Part shown: positions 8,188-16,827 of the stretch, one piece after another
Numbering within the stretch: position 1 is the stretch's first letter
Layout: each line of letters opens with the position of its first letter
Assembly (NCBI GenBank): GCA_038239005.1
Contig: JBBSFE010000014.1
Span: 15,602-79,601, forward strand
Direction of reading: 5' to 3'
DNA: 64,000 nucleotides
From: DASXHD01 sp038239005
Lineage (GTDB): Bacteria; Myxococcota_A; Polyangia; Polyangiales; Polyangiaceae
Notes under the pieces: model-generated
Database searches by the model: none
Seen by the model: the letters and a program-made list of their open reading frames with translations, nothing else
Told to the model about the DNA's origin: nothing
Translations under genes and position numbers: made by a program

Positions 8188-10719
8188 TCACCGAACGATG
8201 TCGGCCGCGTTGCGAGGCCAGAGCTTCGAGTTCGAGAAGGAGTATCCGAGCACGCCGAAGATGGACTGGAACGTGGTGCCGTTCGTGAAACCGGTGGGCG
8301 GATAGAGTGTGCCCGATGTGCCGTATTTCAAGTAGAGCGAATCATCGATGCGGCACGCGCTGTTGACGACGAGCTCGAAGAACTGACTTGCGCCATCGGG
8401 TGAATCGTTCGAGATCGTGAGCGTCGACAAGACGAGCAGCATGCTCTGATGCGAGACGGCCTTCGGGCCACCGGTTTTGATGTCCGACGGGTCGACGGCG
8501 ATCGCCGAGAACGGAAGCACGAGACCCGGGTCGGTAATCGTGACGTTGGTCGGGACAATTTCTTCGAGCCCGTTCGCGTTCGAATAAATGCCGCTCACGA
8601 CGGCTTGATTGCCGCGCTTCGTGACCGCAGCCGACGACGCCACCCACACGCCGCTGTACGGCGCGAGCGAGATGTCTTGGAGCGGAAAGCCGAGCGACGA
8701 GCTCGACGACGTCACGTACGCCGCGGGAAGCGAAACGAACGCACCATATTTTGGGTGGTTCGTAGCGCCGGGATCGCGGAGCGATTCGATCGTCACCGAA
8801 CACGCCACAGGACCCGGGTTCGATTGGCCGGGGCATGTGTCGCATACGTCGCCGCGGCCGTCGGTGTCCGCGTCGTCTTGGGTTGGGTCGACGACGCGTG
8901 GACAATCGTCGACTGCGCTGACGATGCCGTCGCCGTCGAGATCGTCTGCGTTCGGCTTGGTGCAATGGTTGGTGGCGTCGTTCGGACAGCGATCGCATGC
9001 GTCGCCGACGCCATCGCCGTCGGTGTCGGCTTGCGCGCTGCCGTCCATCGGGCGAATCGGGTTGAACATCGTCGGGCAGTTGTCGGTGGCGTCGGCGATG
9101 CCGTCGCCGTCTTTGTCGGTCGAGGTGATGCCGCTCGCATATTCGGCGCGGTATGGCGTGCAGCTCGGCTCGTTCGTGGGCACGTCCGTCTTGCAGAAAA
9201 AGAGCGGGTAATATTTCTCGCCGGCAGTGCGGATGCTCGCGAGCGTCGCTCCTCCGCCGAGGTCTTGGGCGACGCATGCGCGCTTGGCGTGCGTGCACAC
9301 GTCGAGCGTTTCGCATGCAGCGCCGCCGATCATCGGGTCGGCGACGACCGCATCGTCTCCGTAGAGAACTTTGCCGCCGCGAACGACGAGCACCACATCT
9401 TCGACGCCGGCATCGATCACCGCGCGGTGGTCTTTGCTCACGGCGCCATCGAAGATGGAAATGTCGGCGACGTAACCCGGCTTGAGCGCGCCGATCATGT
9501 CGGCGGCGCCTGCGGCCCACGCGGCGTTGTACGTGACCATGCGCCAGAGATCGCCGTCCGAAAAATGCGTCGCGAAATAATTCGTGTTGAGCGAATCGGC
9601 GCACTTCAGCTCGCGGAGTAAATTCATGCTTCCCGAGGGCATCCAGTCGGTGCCGAGCGCGATCGCAACGCCGAGTGCGTCGAACATCGTGACGGGCGCC
9701 GTGTTGCCGTACAAATCCACGTTCGAGCGCGGCGACCAAATCAAGCGCGTTTGGTCCGCACGAAGCGGCGCGATGTCCGTTGGGAGTGCGGCGACGCCGT
9801 GGATGATCGCGGTGGGCGGCTCCATCAAATCGAACGCGCCTTGCGTGTCGTTCGTGCAGAGCAGCTCGTTGTGCGATGCGACCGCAACGCCCTCCGCGAG
9901 GTGCGGGAGATACGCGGCAACTGTGTCGACGTGTGCGTGCGTCGTACGATTCGCGCCATACGCGCAACCGGAAGCGAGCATCGTCCCGGAGGAGTCGTCG
10001 AGCGGGAACGTGTCGAAGTCGGCGCTTTGAATCGGCAGGCCTTCGAGAAGATCCGACGAGTCGAGATTGCGCGCGAGGCCGGCTTTGCCGCCCGACGACA
10101 CTGTGGAGGTTGCGCCACCCATCACGAAGCGGAGCTCCGCGAATTGCACGACCGCGATCGATGCGCCCGAGTTGTATTGAAGGTCGGTGTGGCCGTTGGC
10201 GCCGGTGCGCCACTCGTTGCGGTGATCGAATCGCTCGGTGCCGTGACCCACGGGGGCATTATTCGCGTACGTGATGTGGTCGTGGGGGTTGATGAGACCG
10301 GGCGAGATGACGCCATTGGCGCACGCAATCACGGTCGCTTGGGCGTAACCCGGGGCGGCGCTGCAATCGCACGAGCTGCATACGATGATGCCGGCGTCGT
10401 TGACGAGAACTTCACCGCGATGAAGCACTTCGTTTGGCGCAAGCACGGTGCCGCGGAAAACCTTGCCCGACGTGCCGTCGGTGACGCTGCACGTCCCGGT
10501 CGTTGGTGGCGTAATCGCGGGGCCGCCACATTCGGTGACTTTGAACGCCGCATTCGGAAGAAGCGCGGGATCGCCGGGCTGCTGACCATCGGTCGCGGCA
10601 TCGTTTGCGTCTGGCTGGGCATCGAATGCGTCGGTGCTCGCGTCAGTGCCGGCGTCGTTTTGGGCCGGCGACGAGGAGCAAGCCAAAAGACAAAAGACGA
10701 GCCCGCGAAAAATCCGCAT
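8188..10719 (-). CDS. Amidohydrolase-family lipoprotein with thrombospondin type 3 repeats
   Basis: An 843-residue exported lipoprotein (MRIFRGLVFCLLACSS, lipobox LLAC). The enzyme part (about residues 60-460) has the metal-binding HDH of metallo-dependent hydrolases in SPGLINPHDHITY, further His residues near PHLAEGVAVASHNE, and the catalytic Asp in ALGTDWMPSG. A region of DxDGDG-type TSP3 calcium-binding repeats follows (DKDGDGIADATDNCP, DTDGDGVGDACDRCP, DLDGDGIVSAVDDCP), then a C-terminal beta-rich domain. A calcium-stiffened stalk on a cell-surface hydrolase is the simplest reading; the substrate is unknown. A GGAGG ribosome site precedes ATG 10719. It heads the likely operon with the TauE-like and APC permeases. 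Confidence 0.85.
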   Translation of the reverse strand: MRIFRGLVFCLLACSSSPAQNDAGTDASTDAFDAQPDANDAATDGQQPGDPALLPNAAFKVTECGGPAITPPTTGTCSVTDGTSGKVFRGTVLAPNEVLHRGEVLVNDAGIIVCSSCDCSAAPGYAQATVIACANGVISPGLINPHDHITYANNAPVGHGTERFDHRNEWRTGANGHTDLQYNSGASIAVVQFAELRFVMGGATSTVSSGGKAGLARNLDSSDLLEGLPIQSADFDTFPLDDSSGTMLASGCAYGANRTTHAHVDTVAAYLPHLAEGVAVASHNELLCTNDTQGAFDLMEPPTAIIHGVAALPTDIAPLRADQTRLIWSPRSNVDLYGNTAPVTMFDALGVAIALGTDWMPSGSMNLLRELKCADSLNTNYFATHFSDGDLWRMVTYNAAWAAGAADMIGALKPGYVADISIFDGAVSKDHRAVIDAGVEDVVLVVRGGKVLYGDDAVVADPMIGGAACETLDVCTHAKRACVAQDLGGGATLASIRTAGEKYYPLFFCKTDVPTNEPSCTPYRAEYASGITSTDKDGDGIADATDNCPTMFNPIRPMDGSAQADTDGDGVGDACDRCPNDATNHCTKPNADDLDGDGIVSAVDDCPRVVDPTQDDADTDGRGDVCDTCPGQSNPGPVACSVTIESLRDPGATNHPKYGAFVSLPAAYVTSSSSSLGFPLQDISLAPYSGVWVASSAAVTKRGNQAVVSGIYSNANGLEEIVPTNVTITDPGLVLPFSAIAVDPSDIKTGGPKAVSHQSMLLVLSTLTISNDSPDGASQFFELVVNSACRIDDSLYLKYGTSGTLYPPTGFTNGTTFQSIFGVLGYSFSNSKLWPRNAADIVR

Positions 10720-10759
10720 GGTGGCCTCCGGTAGAGGTCACTATCATGGCCCGTCTCCC

Positions 10760-11290
10760 ATGAGCGAACAACGTCGGCCAACGCTGCGATTCGGACGAAA
10801 GCGCGATCCGCGCGCGGACTCCGTCCCGCCGAGCGCGCGCAGCAAAGATGCCAAGCCGTCGGATCCGAAGCGCGAAGCCGCAACGACCGACGGTCCGCCG
10901 AGTAGCGGAGGCGGCGACATCGACGAGCTCCTCGGGCGTCTCCTCGCGCGCGCCACGCAGGCGGAGGTCCACGCGCAGCAGCTCGAAAAAACGCTCGCTC
11001 GCATGAACGAAGAACGCGTCCTCGTCGAGGCGCGCATGTCCGAGCTCGTTCGCCAGCTCGAAGACGCCGACACCAATCGCGCATCACTCGAAGCCCAAGC
11101 GCGCACGGTGAACCAATCGCGCCGCACGGATGGGCCGGTCACGCTCGCGTATGCACGCAGCATGGCGGCCGAGCTCGTGCGCGCGCTCGATCGCCTCTCG
11201 GCACGCCCGAGCCAGTCCGATCTTCCTGCGCCGCGCACGCCCTCCGATGTGCCCACGCCGCGCCCGCGCTCGGATCGGCCGAGGCGCTAA
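10760..11290 (+). CDS. Charged coiled-coil protein of unknown function
   Basis: A 176-residue cytoplasmic protein. Start ATG 10760 is chosen over upstream in-frame codons because those overlap the divergent lipoprotein start. Residues 1-55 are basic and disordered. Residues ~58-115 form a heptad-rich coiled coil (RATQAEVHAQQLEKTLARM onward), and the tail is Pro/Arg/Ser-rich. No catalytic motif is visible and no family is recognised. The next gene starts 4 bp downstream of the stop, so it is probably co-transcribed with the radical SAM enzyme. Confidence 0.6.
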   Translation: MSEQRRPTLRFGRKRDPRADSVPPSARSKDAKPSDPKREAATTDGPPSSGGGDIDELLGRLLARATQAEVHAQQLEKTLARMNEERVLVEARMSELVRQLEDADTNRASLEAQARTVNQSRRTDGPVTLAYARSMAAELVRALDRLSARPSQSDLPAPRTPSDVPTPRPRSDRPRR

Positions 11291-11294
11291 AAAG

Positions 11295-12815
11295 ATGCAT
11301 AATGCACGGGTGAACAGACTCGTGCGAGAGCGGCTCGCGGCGGAAATCGGCGCGATGCCCAAGCAGGCGCCGTTCACCGTGGCGCTCGCGTATCCATCGC
11401 CGTACGCGGCGGCGATGAGCTCGCTTGGGTATCAGCGCATCTACCGCGCGATTCAAGAAACTCCCGGCATGGCGTGCGAGCGATCTTTTCTCGACGACGA
11501 AGCCGAACGCGATCTCCTCACGCAAACGCATCCTTTCACCTACGAGTCGCTGCGGCCGCTCGAGGAGCATCCGGTCATTGCGTTCAGCGTCGCCTACGAG
11601 ATCGAGCTCGCCGGTGTCGTTGCAATGCTCGATGCCGCGCGCATCCCAGCGCTGCGATCGGAGCGCGACAGCCGCGCGCACGGCCTTGGCGCCGGGTCGC
11701 ATCCATTCATTCTCGGCGGCGGCCCGCTGACGTTCTCGAACCCGCTGCCGCTCGCGGCGTTTTGCGATGCGATCATCATGGGCGAGGCCGAAGCGCTCGT
11801 CATCGACGTGCTCAAAACAATCGAAGGCACGTCATCTCGCGCGGAGTGCATCGCGGAGCTCGCGCGCATGCCGCATGTGTTCGTGCCTTCCGTGCACGGA
11901 AGCATGATGCCGGAGATAGCCAAGGCCGATGTCGCGCTCCTACCGGCGTGGGCACCCATTCGGACTCCACATGCCGTGCTGAGCGACATGTTCTTGATCG
12001 AAACCGAACGCGGTTGCTCGCGCGCCTGCACGTACTGCGTGATGCGTCGCTCCACCAACGGAGGGATGCGGCTCGTGCCGATGGAGACGATCCTCGGGCT
12101 CGTTCCGAAAGATGCCAAGCGCGTTGGGCTCGTGGGCGCAGCTGTGAGCGATCATCCGCGCATCGCACAAATCGTGGACACGCTTGCCGATCAAGGTCGT
12201 GAGGTTGGGCTCTCATCGCTCCGCCCCGACCGCCTCAACGACGATCTCGTTGCAGCCCTGAAAAAAGCCGGAACGCGCACGCTCACCACGGCGATGGACG
12301 GCCCATCGGATCGACTTCGCGACACGCTCGAACGCCGCGCACGCATCAAACATCTCGAGCGGTGCGCTGAGCTCGCGAAAAAACACGGGATGGATCGCCT
12401 CAAGCTCTACTTGATGATCGGTTTGCCCACCGAGACCGACGCCGACATCGACGAGTGCGTCGCGTTCGTCACGGAGCTCTCGAAGATCGTTCCCATCGCG
12501 CTTGGCATCGCCCCGTTCTGTGCGAAGCGCAACACGCCACTCGACGGCATGCCCTTCGCGGGCATCTCGGTCGTCACCGATCGACTCGATCGATTGAAGC
12601 GCGGTCTTCGCGGGCGCGCCGACGTGCGCTCAACATCCGCGAAGTGGGCATGGGTGGAATACGTCCTCGCACAAGGCGGCGAGCTCGAAGGTCGCGCCGT
12701 CGCCGAAGCCGCGCGCGCCGGTGGAACCTACGCCGCGTTCAAACGCGCATTCGAAACGCTCGAACGCGATGCTCCGAAGCGCCCGCGCCGAAGCCTCGCG
12801 ATTGCGCCTCAGTGA
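11295..12815 (+). CDS. B12-binding-type radical SAM protein
   Basis: A 506-residue protein. The N-terminal ~190 residues resemble a cobalamin-binding Rossmann domain (VALAYPSPYAAAMSSLGYQ, ILGGGPLTFSNP). The radical SAM core follows, with the cluster motif CSRACTYC (C241, C245, C248) preceded by IETERG, then a TIM-barrel pattern that includes MIGLPTETDADI. It should bind a [4Fe-4S] cluster and S-adenosylmethionine to do radical chemistry; the substrate is not deducible. The start chosen is ATG 11295, as earlier in-frame codons lie inside the preceding gene. Related standalone proteins are common in delta-type bacteria and mostly uncharacterised. Confidence 0.88.
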   Translation: MHNARVNRLVRERLAAEIGAMPKQAPFTVALAYPSPYAAAMSSLGYQRIYRAIQETPGMACERSFLDDEAERDLLTQTHPFTYESLRPLEEHPVIAFSVAYEIELAGVVAMLDAARIPALRSERDSRAHGLGAGSHPFILGGGPLTFSNPLPLAAFCDAIIMGEAEALVIDVLKTIEGTSSRAECIAELARMPHVFVPSVHGSMMPEIAKADVALLPAWAPIRTPHAVLSDMFLIETERGCSRACTYCVMRRSTNGGMRLVPMETILGLVPKDAKRVGLVGAAVSDHPRIAQIVDTLADQGREVGLSSLRPDRLNDDLVAALKKAGTRTLTTAMDGPSDRLRDTLERRARIKHLERCAELAKKHGMDRLKLYLMIGLPTETDADIDECVAFVTELSKIVPIALGIAPFCAKRNTPLDGMPFAGISVVTDRLDRLKRGLRGRADVRSTSAKWAWVEYVLAQGGELEGRAVAEAARAGGTYAAFKRAFETLERDAPKRPRRSLAIAPQ

Positions 12816-12862
12816 GCGTGCCGGCCTAGCCGCACGTTCCCAACGTGCTACACCCACTAGCA

Positions 12863-13285
12863 ATGTTGGAGGCCGTGGTCGAAAGCGAAGTCCTCGCGAA
12901 GAACGAGGCCTTTTACGACGCATTCAACACGCGCGACATGACGGCGATGGATCGCCTCTGGGCCGAGCGCGCGCCCGTCGTGTGCTTGCATCCAGGTTCC
13001 ACAGCGCTCCACGGCAGGTCCCAGGTGATTCGTTCGTGGCAAAGCATTTTGGCAAGTGACGGCGCACCGCGCGTCGCGATCGAAGGCTCGCGCGTCGTCA
13101 TGCTCGGCGAAACGGCGATGGTCCTCTGCTACGAGCGCGTCACCGATCCGGAAACGGGCACCGGCGCTGTGCTCGCAGCAACGAACGTCTTCGTGCGCGA
13201 AGGCAGCGAGTGGCGCCTCGTTCATCACCACTCGAGCGCCATCGGCCGCATCGCGACCGCACCCAAACCAAAGACGCTCAACTAG
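12863..13285 (+). CDS. SnoaL/NTF2-like domain protein
   Basis: A 140-residue single-domain protein. The segment EAFYDAFNTRDMTAMDRLWAE followed by a beta-rich half ending in EWRLVHHHSSAIGR is the standard SnoaL/DUF4440 fold: helices, then a curved sheet forming a pocket. Function within this superfamily (isomerase, cyclase or ligand binding) cannot be assigned. Start ATG 12863 gives the normal N-terminal helix; an alternative in-frame ATG lies at 12845. It follows the radical SAM gene by 47 bp on the same strand and converges on the TolB-like gene. Confidence 0.8.
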   Translation: MLEAVVESEVLAKNEAFYDAFNTRDMTAMDRLWAERAPVVCLHPGSTALHGRSQVIRSWQSILASDGAPRVAIEGSRVVMLGETAMVLCYERVTDPETGTGAVLAATNVFVREGSEWRLVHHHSSAIGRIATAPKPKTLN

Positions 13286-13300
13286 GGCGCGCGAGTCGAG

Positions 13301-14242
13301 TCAGGTGGGGCGGAGGCGCCAGATGTGGAAGCGGTCTGTCGCGTTGACGTGGAAGTAGATCGCGCCGTCGCGGGCCCACGTGGGGTGGCATGCGATGCGA
13401 TCACCTTCGGTGAGTTGCACGAGACCCGAGCCGTCGGACTTCACGACGAAGAGGTTCGCTTGCGTCCACTCGGTCGTGCCGTGTGCGGAGCAAAACACGA
13501 GACGCTTTCCGTCCGGTGACCACGAGGGCTGCTCGTCGTCCGCGGGGCCGTCCGTGATTTGTTGCGCGCTCGAGCCATCGGCGTTGGCGATGAAGAGGTG
13601 CTCGTGCCCTGCGCTCTCGCGCGCGTAGGCGATGTGCTTTCCGTCCGGGCTCCACGCGGGATCGGTTCCGGCGCCGATGACGTCGAGGTTGGTTCCGCCG
13701 AGATCGGTCACGCCGATGCCGTGCGAGAGCTGACGCATCGTGGGCCAACCCGGGTTACGCACGCCGATGCGCGTCATCGCCATCGCGACGAGCCTGCCAC
13801 TTGGCGACACGGACGGACGCACGGCGACGAAATTCGGATCGCCGACATCCGCTAGAAAAATGGGCCGATTCTCATTTTGCCCGAACGTCTGCACGAGCTT
13901 CTCCGCGGCGTTCGGCGTGATGCGCGCGACGAACACGATGCCCGAGCTATCCGGCATCCACGTGGGCTCACGCCCTTGAATGCCGTTCGATGCGTAGACG
14001 ACGCGCCGCGGATCCGAGAGCGACGCGACCTCGACACGCTGAGGTGACGTGCTCGACGACGCAACGCCATACGCGATCGATTTCCCATCGGGAGACACCG
14101 TGGGATCGATCTCGTTGTCATGCGAGCGCGTGACTTGCATCAAGTCGGTTGCGGCGTCGGTCGTCACGATCGGTCGCTGAATCGTCCCCGCGCACCCTGC
14201 GAGCCCGACGAACGAGACAATCGCGACGACTTGCGCGCTCAT
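13301..14242 (-). CDS. TolB-like PD40 beta-propeller lipoprotein
   Basis: Start ATG 14242 gives MSAQVVAIVSFVGLAGCAG, a lipobox signal peptide (LAGC); longer in-frame versions lack any signal. The 313-residue product carries at least five PD40 blades with the signature SPDGKSIAYG, WSPDGKHIAYA and WSPDGKRLVF, forming a six-bladed propeller like TolB. It is probably a periplasmic, outer-membrane-anchored scaffold. Its ATG overlaps the TGA of the SPFH gene (ATGA, 14239-14242), so translation should be coupled in the three-gene unit 15977 to 13301. Confidence 0.82.
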   Translation of the reverse strand: MSAQVVAIVSFVGLAGCAGTIQRPIVTTDAATDLMQVTRSHDNEIDPTVSPDGKSIAYGVASSSTSPQRVEVASLSDPRRVVYASNGIQGREPTWMPDSSGIVFVARITPNAAEKLVQTFGQNENRPIFLADVGDPNFVAVRPSVSPSGRLVAMAMTRIGVRNPGWPTMRQLSHGIGVTDLGGTNLDVIGAGTDPAWSPDGKHIAYARESAGHEHLFIANADGSSAQQITDGPADDEQPSWSPDGKRLVFCSAHGTTEWTQANLFVVKSDGSGLVQLTEGDRIACHPTWARDGAIYFHVNATDRFHIWRLRPT

Positions 14243-15423
14243 TTGTTGCTCGCCTCTTGCTGCGCGACCATCCCCGGCCACATTCCGCCGAACGCAGATT
14301 GGAACCCGGGCATACGCGGAAAGAGCCAATTCGGGAGCTTCGACCAATCGCCGAGCATGAACGACGTTCCTGTCCCGCCGAGCTTTCCGAGCGCGTCGTA
14401 GGCGTGCATCATCACTTGGTTGGTCGTGATGTTCGCCGACTCCGCTTGCGTCTCCGCAGCCGCGGCGCTCGCGAGCGCCAAGCGCGCCGTCGCTTCTGCG
14501 CGCGCCTGAACGACCTTCGTTGACGATTCTGCGTCGGCCTTCATTCGATCGATCTGCGCCTGCTCCATTGTGAGCTGCTTTTCCATTTTCTTGTTTCGCA
14601 GCTGCGATTCGATGCGAAACTTCTCTTCGTCGGTCTCTTTCTGAATTTGGATTTTCTTCAGCTCGAGATCTGCAGTCGCTTCGAGCTTTTTCTGGTCCGT
14701 CTGCGCTTCGATCTCCACTTTGCGGTGCGCCGCGCGCGTTTGGATCTCGTCCGTTTGCAGCTCGATGCGATGCTTTTCGAGCGCGGCCTTGTTCTCGTCG
14801 CGCTGCCGCTCGGCGAGCGATTCTTGTTGCGTGACGACCCGCGCCTGGAGCGACTCCATGATGCGCGAGTCGTAGGTAACCTTCTCGATGAGCACGCTCG
14901 AGATCTCGACGTGACGATTGCGAAGACGTTGCCGAAGCTCTTTCTCGATCTCGTCTTCGATCGTCCCGTTCTTGCGCTGCAGATCTTGATACGAGGTGTG
15001 CGCGAAGACGCCGATGGCCGCACTACGAAACTCGGGACCAATGACCTCCTCGAAGTAGCCAATGCCGATTTCGGTATCGAGCAAATAGAGCTCCGACACG
15101 ATCGGGCGATAGACAACCGCGATGTGCAGATCGATCGGCAGCCCTTCGGTCGACAGCGTGTGCACTTGTTCTTTCGCCGTCGAGAACGTGACGTCGAAGT
15201 CGTCGACGCGCGGACACTTGTTCGTCGCCATCCAGAACGGGCACGCCGTTCGATACCAACCTGGTTGCAAGACTTCGTGTTGAATGCCGCCATTGGTCGG
15301 ATCGAACAGGAGCGCGCGATGCCCCGGCTCGACGAGCGTGCCCGCGCAACCGCTCGTCGCGATTGCGATGAAAACCAGCCCGGTGATGGATTTCTTCTGC
15401 ATTGGAATGGCCCTTTTCTTCAT
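14239..15423 (-). CDS. SPFH/band-7 domain lipoprotein with long coiled coil
   Basis: The 394-residue product starts at ATG 15423 (overlapping ATGA with the upstream gene); ATG 15402 is an alternative. The N-terminal segment ends in IATSGCAG, a lipoprotein signal. The SPFH domain covers about residues 40-200: a PGWYRTACP strand, the FDVTFSTAKEQVHTLS block, and the characteristic LQRKNGTIEDEIEKEL and RNRHVEISSVLIEKVTY helices. Residues ~210-345 form a Glu/Lys/Gln-rich coiled coil like stomatin/flotillin oligomerisation regions. SPFH proteins form ring-like membrane assemblies; a lipid-anchored periplasmic version is less usual. It sits between two lipoproteins in one operon. Confidence 0.85.
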   Translation of the reverse strand: MKKRAIPMQKKSITGLVFIAIATSGCAGTLVEPGHRALLFDPTNGGIQHEVLQPGWYRTACPFWMATNKCPRVDDFDVTFSTAKEQVHTLSTEGLPIDLHIAVVYRPIVSELYLLDTEIGIGYFEEVIGPEFRSAAIGVFAHTSYQDLQRKNGTIEDEIEKELRQRLRNRHVEISSVLIEKVTYDSRIMESLQARVVTQQESLAERQRDENKAALEKHRIELQTDEIQTRAAHRKVEIEAQTDQKKLEATADLELKKIQIQKETDEEKFRIESQLRNKKMEKQLTMEQAQIDRMKADAESSTKVVQARAEATARLALASAAAAETQAESANITTNQVMMHAYDALGKLGGTGTSFMLGDWSKLPNWLFPRMPGFQSAFGGMWPGMVAQQEASNK

Positions 15424-15977
15424 TTGTGTTGCGATGCGCTCACCGCGTCGAGATCGACGCCATCGAGCCACCCAGCGAGCGTGCGACCGAGCTCCATCAT
15501 GCAACCGAACATGATGGGTGCGCCTTTGCGCGGTGGGACGATGCCGCCTTGTCGACAGCTCGCCTGCGTCTGCGCGAGATAATCGTTTCCCGCGCGCGCG
15601 CGGAGTGTTGCGCGCACGCCGAGCGAGAAGACGACGCGGTCATCGTCGTAGCTCGCGTCGGCGTTCGTCACTTCGACGAAGAGCTCCCAACCATCGGCGA
15701 CTTTGGCGCTTCGATGATTGGTCGCCCACGGCACCGTTGCCGACGCAACGGCGTGGCCGAGTGCGGTTTCGATGTCGCCATAGACGACGTTCGAGCCGCG
15801 CAAACGCAGGGGATCCTGCACTGCCGTCGATCGCGTTACCACGCGGAGCGGTGTCTCCGTTGGATCGGTGAGTGGCACGCCCGCCGCGCTGAGGAGCGGC
15901 ACCATCTCCGTTGCGCCGCCGCATGCACTGCACGCGAGCGCACACACGATCATCAACGTTCGCGAAACACCCGGCAT
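15420..15977 (-). CDS. Lipoprotein of unknown function (first gene of SPFH operon)
   Basis: Start ATG 15977 gives MPGVSRTLMIVCALACSACGG with a lipobox (LACSAC-G) and a mature protein of about 165 residues. The body is beta-rich (TPLRVVTRSTAV, DGWELFVEVTNADASYDDDRVVFSLGVRATLRA) with two later cysteines. It recalls small outer-membrane auxiliary lipoproteins, but no family is recognised. Its stop overlaps the SPFH start (ATGA at 15420-15423), which strongly suggests a shared role with the SPFH and TolB-like lipoproteins. Confidence 0.65.
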   Translation of the reverse strand: MPGVSRTLMIVCALACSACGGATEMVPLLSAAGVPLTDPTETPLRVVTRSTAVQDPLRLRGSNVVYGDIETALGHAVASATVPWATNHRSAKVADGWELFVEVTNADASYDDDRVVFSLGVRATLRARAGNDYLAQTQASCRQGGIVPPRKGAPIMFGCMMELGRTLAGWLDGVDLDAVSASQHK

Positions 15978-16121
15978 GCTCGAACGCTCGTGCAACGCGC
16001 GTGCCTCGAGTGAATTTCGCAGTTTCGCTAGTTGCAACACGATTGCATGGAGCGCGTTTGCCCTCATCGATCGCGCGAGCAGGACAATCGATCGCGGAGC
16101 TATGCTACGGATCATCGTTCA

Positions 16122-16826
16122 GTGGCGAAGTCCGATCCGAAACCCCCGCCGTCACCACCCTCACCACCGCCGTGGTCGTACGCGGCGTACGGTGCGTTCG
16201 TTTTGCTCGCGGCAGTGCTCGTCTACAGCTTCGTCACGGTCGCGCGCGAAGGTGAATCACGCCGCGAGTGCTCCGCGCTTTGTCTTTTGCACCCGAGCTA
16301 CGCAGGCGCGACGCGCACGGCACCCGACTTTCATTTGAAAGACATGTTCGGCCACGAAGTCGCGCTCTCGAGCTACCGCGACAAAGTGGTTGTCCTGAAT
16401 TTTTGGGCATCGTGGTGTGCGCCGTGCAAAGAGGAGCTCCCCGACTTCGGCGAGCTCGCACACATCCTCAAAGACGACAAAGACATCGCACTCGTCACCA
16501 TCTCCGTCGACAGCGGCCCCGACGAAGTGCGCGATCTATTGAAGACGCTCCTGCGGGAGGACCCACCGTTTCCGGTTCTCTTCGACCCGAACGGCGCGAC
16601 CACCGTCGGCGCAAAGTTCGGCACCGATCAGTTTCCCGAGACGTGGCTCATCGACAAGCGCGGCGTCATCCGCGCGCGGTTCGACGGAATTCGGCAGTGG
16701 TCGAGCCCCACCGTGGTCGAGCTCATCCAAGAGCTCCGCGGCCAAAACTATTGCCCCGTGGAAATCAACGCGGGCGCAACGACGGGCAAAGCCGCGCACT
16801 TCTGCGAAGACCCCACCGGGATTTGA
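16122..16826 (+). CDS. TlpA/ResA-like membrane-anchored thioredoxin
   Basis: Start GTG 16122 gives a 234-residue protein: a Pro-rich cytoplasmic head, one transmembrane helix (about residues 20-41), and a periplasmic AhpC/TlpA-type thioredoxin domain with active site WCAPC (C99, C102) in VVVLNFWASWCAPCKEE. The cis-Pro strand QFPETWLIDKRG and the helix before it fit the family. It should reduce or isomerise periplasmic disulfides, classically in cytochrome c maturation. Extra cysteines near residues 50-54 and at the C-terminus are atypical. The upstream start is uncertain; ATG codons further 5' would add a charged, unlikely leader. Confidence 0.82.
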   Translation: MAKSDPKPPPSPPSPPPWSYAAYGAFVLLAAVLVYSFVTVAREGESRRECSALCLLHPSYAGATRTAPDFHLKDMFGHEVALSSYRDKVVVLNFWASWCAPCKEELPDFGELAHILKDDKDIALVTISVDSGPDEVRDLLKTLLREDPPFPVLFDPNGATTVGAKFGTDQFPETWLIDKRGVIRARFDGIRQWSSPTVVELIQELRGQNYCPVEINAGATTGKAAHFCEDPTGI

Positions 16827-16827
16827 A

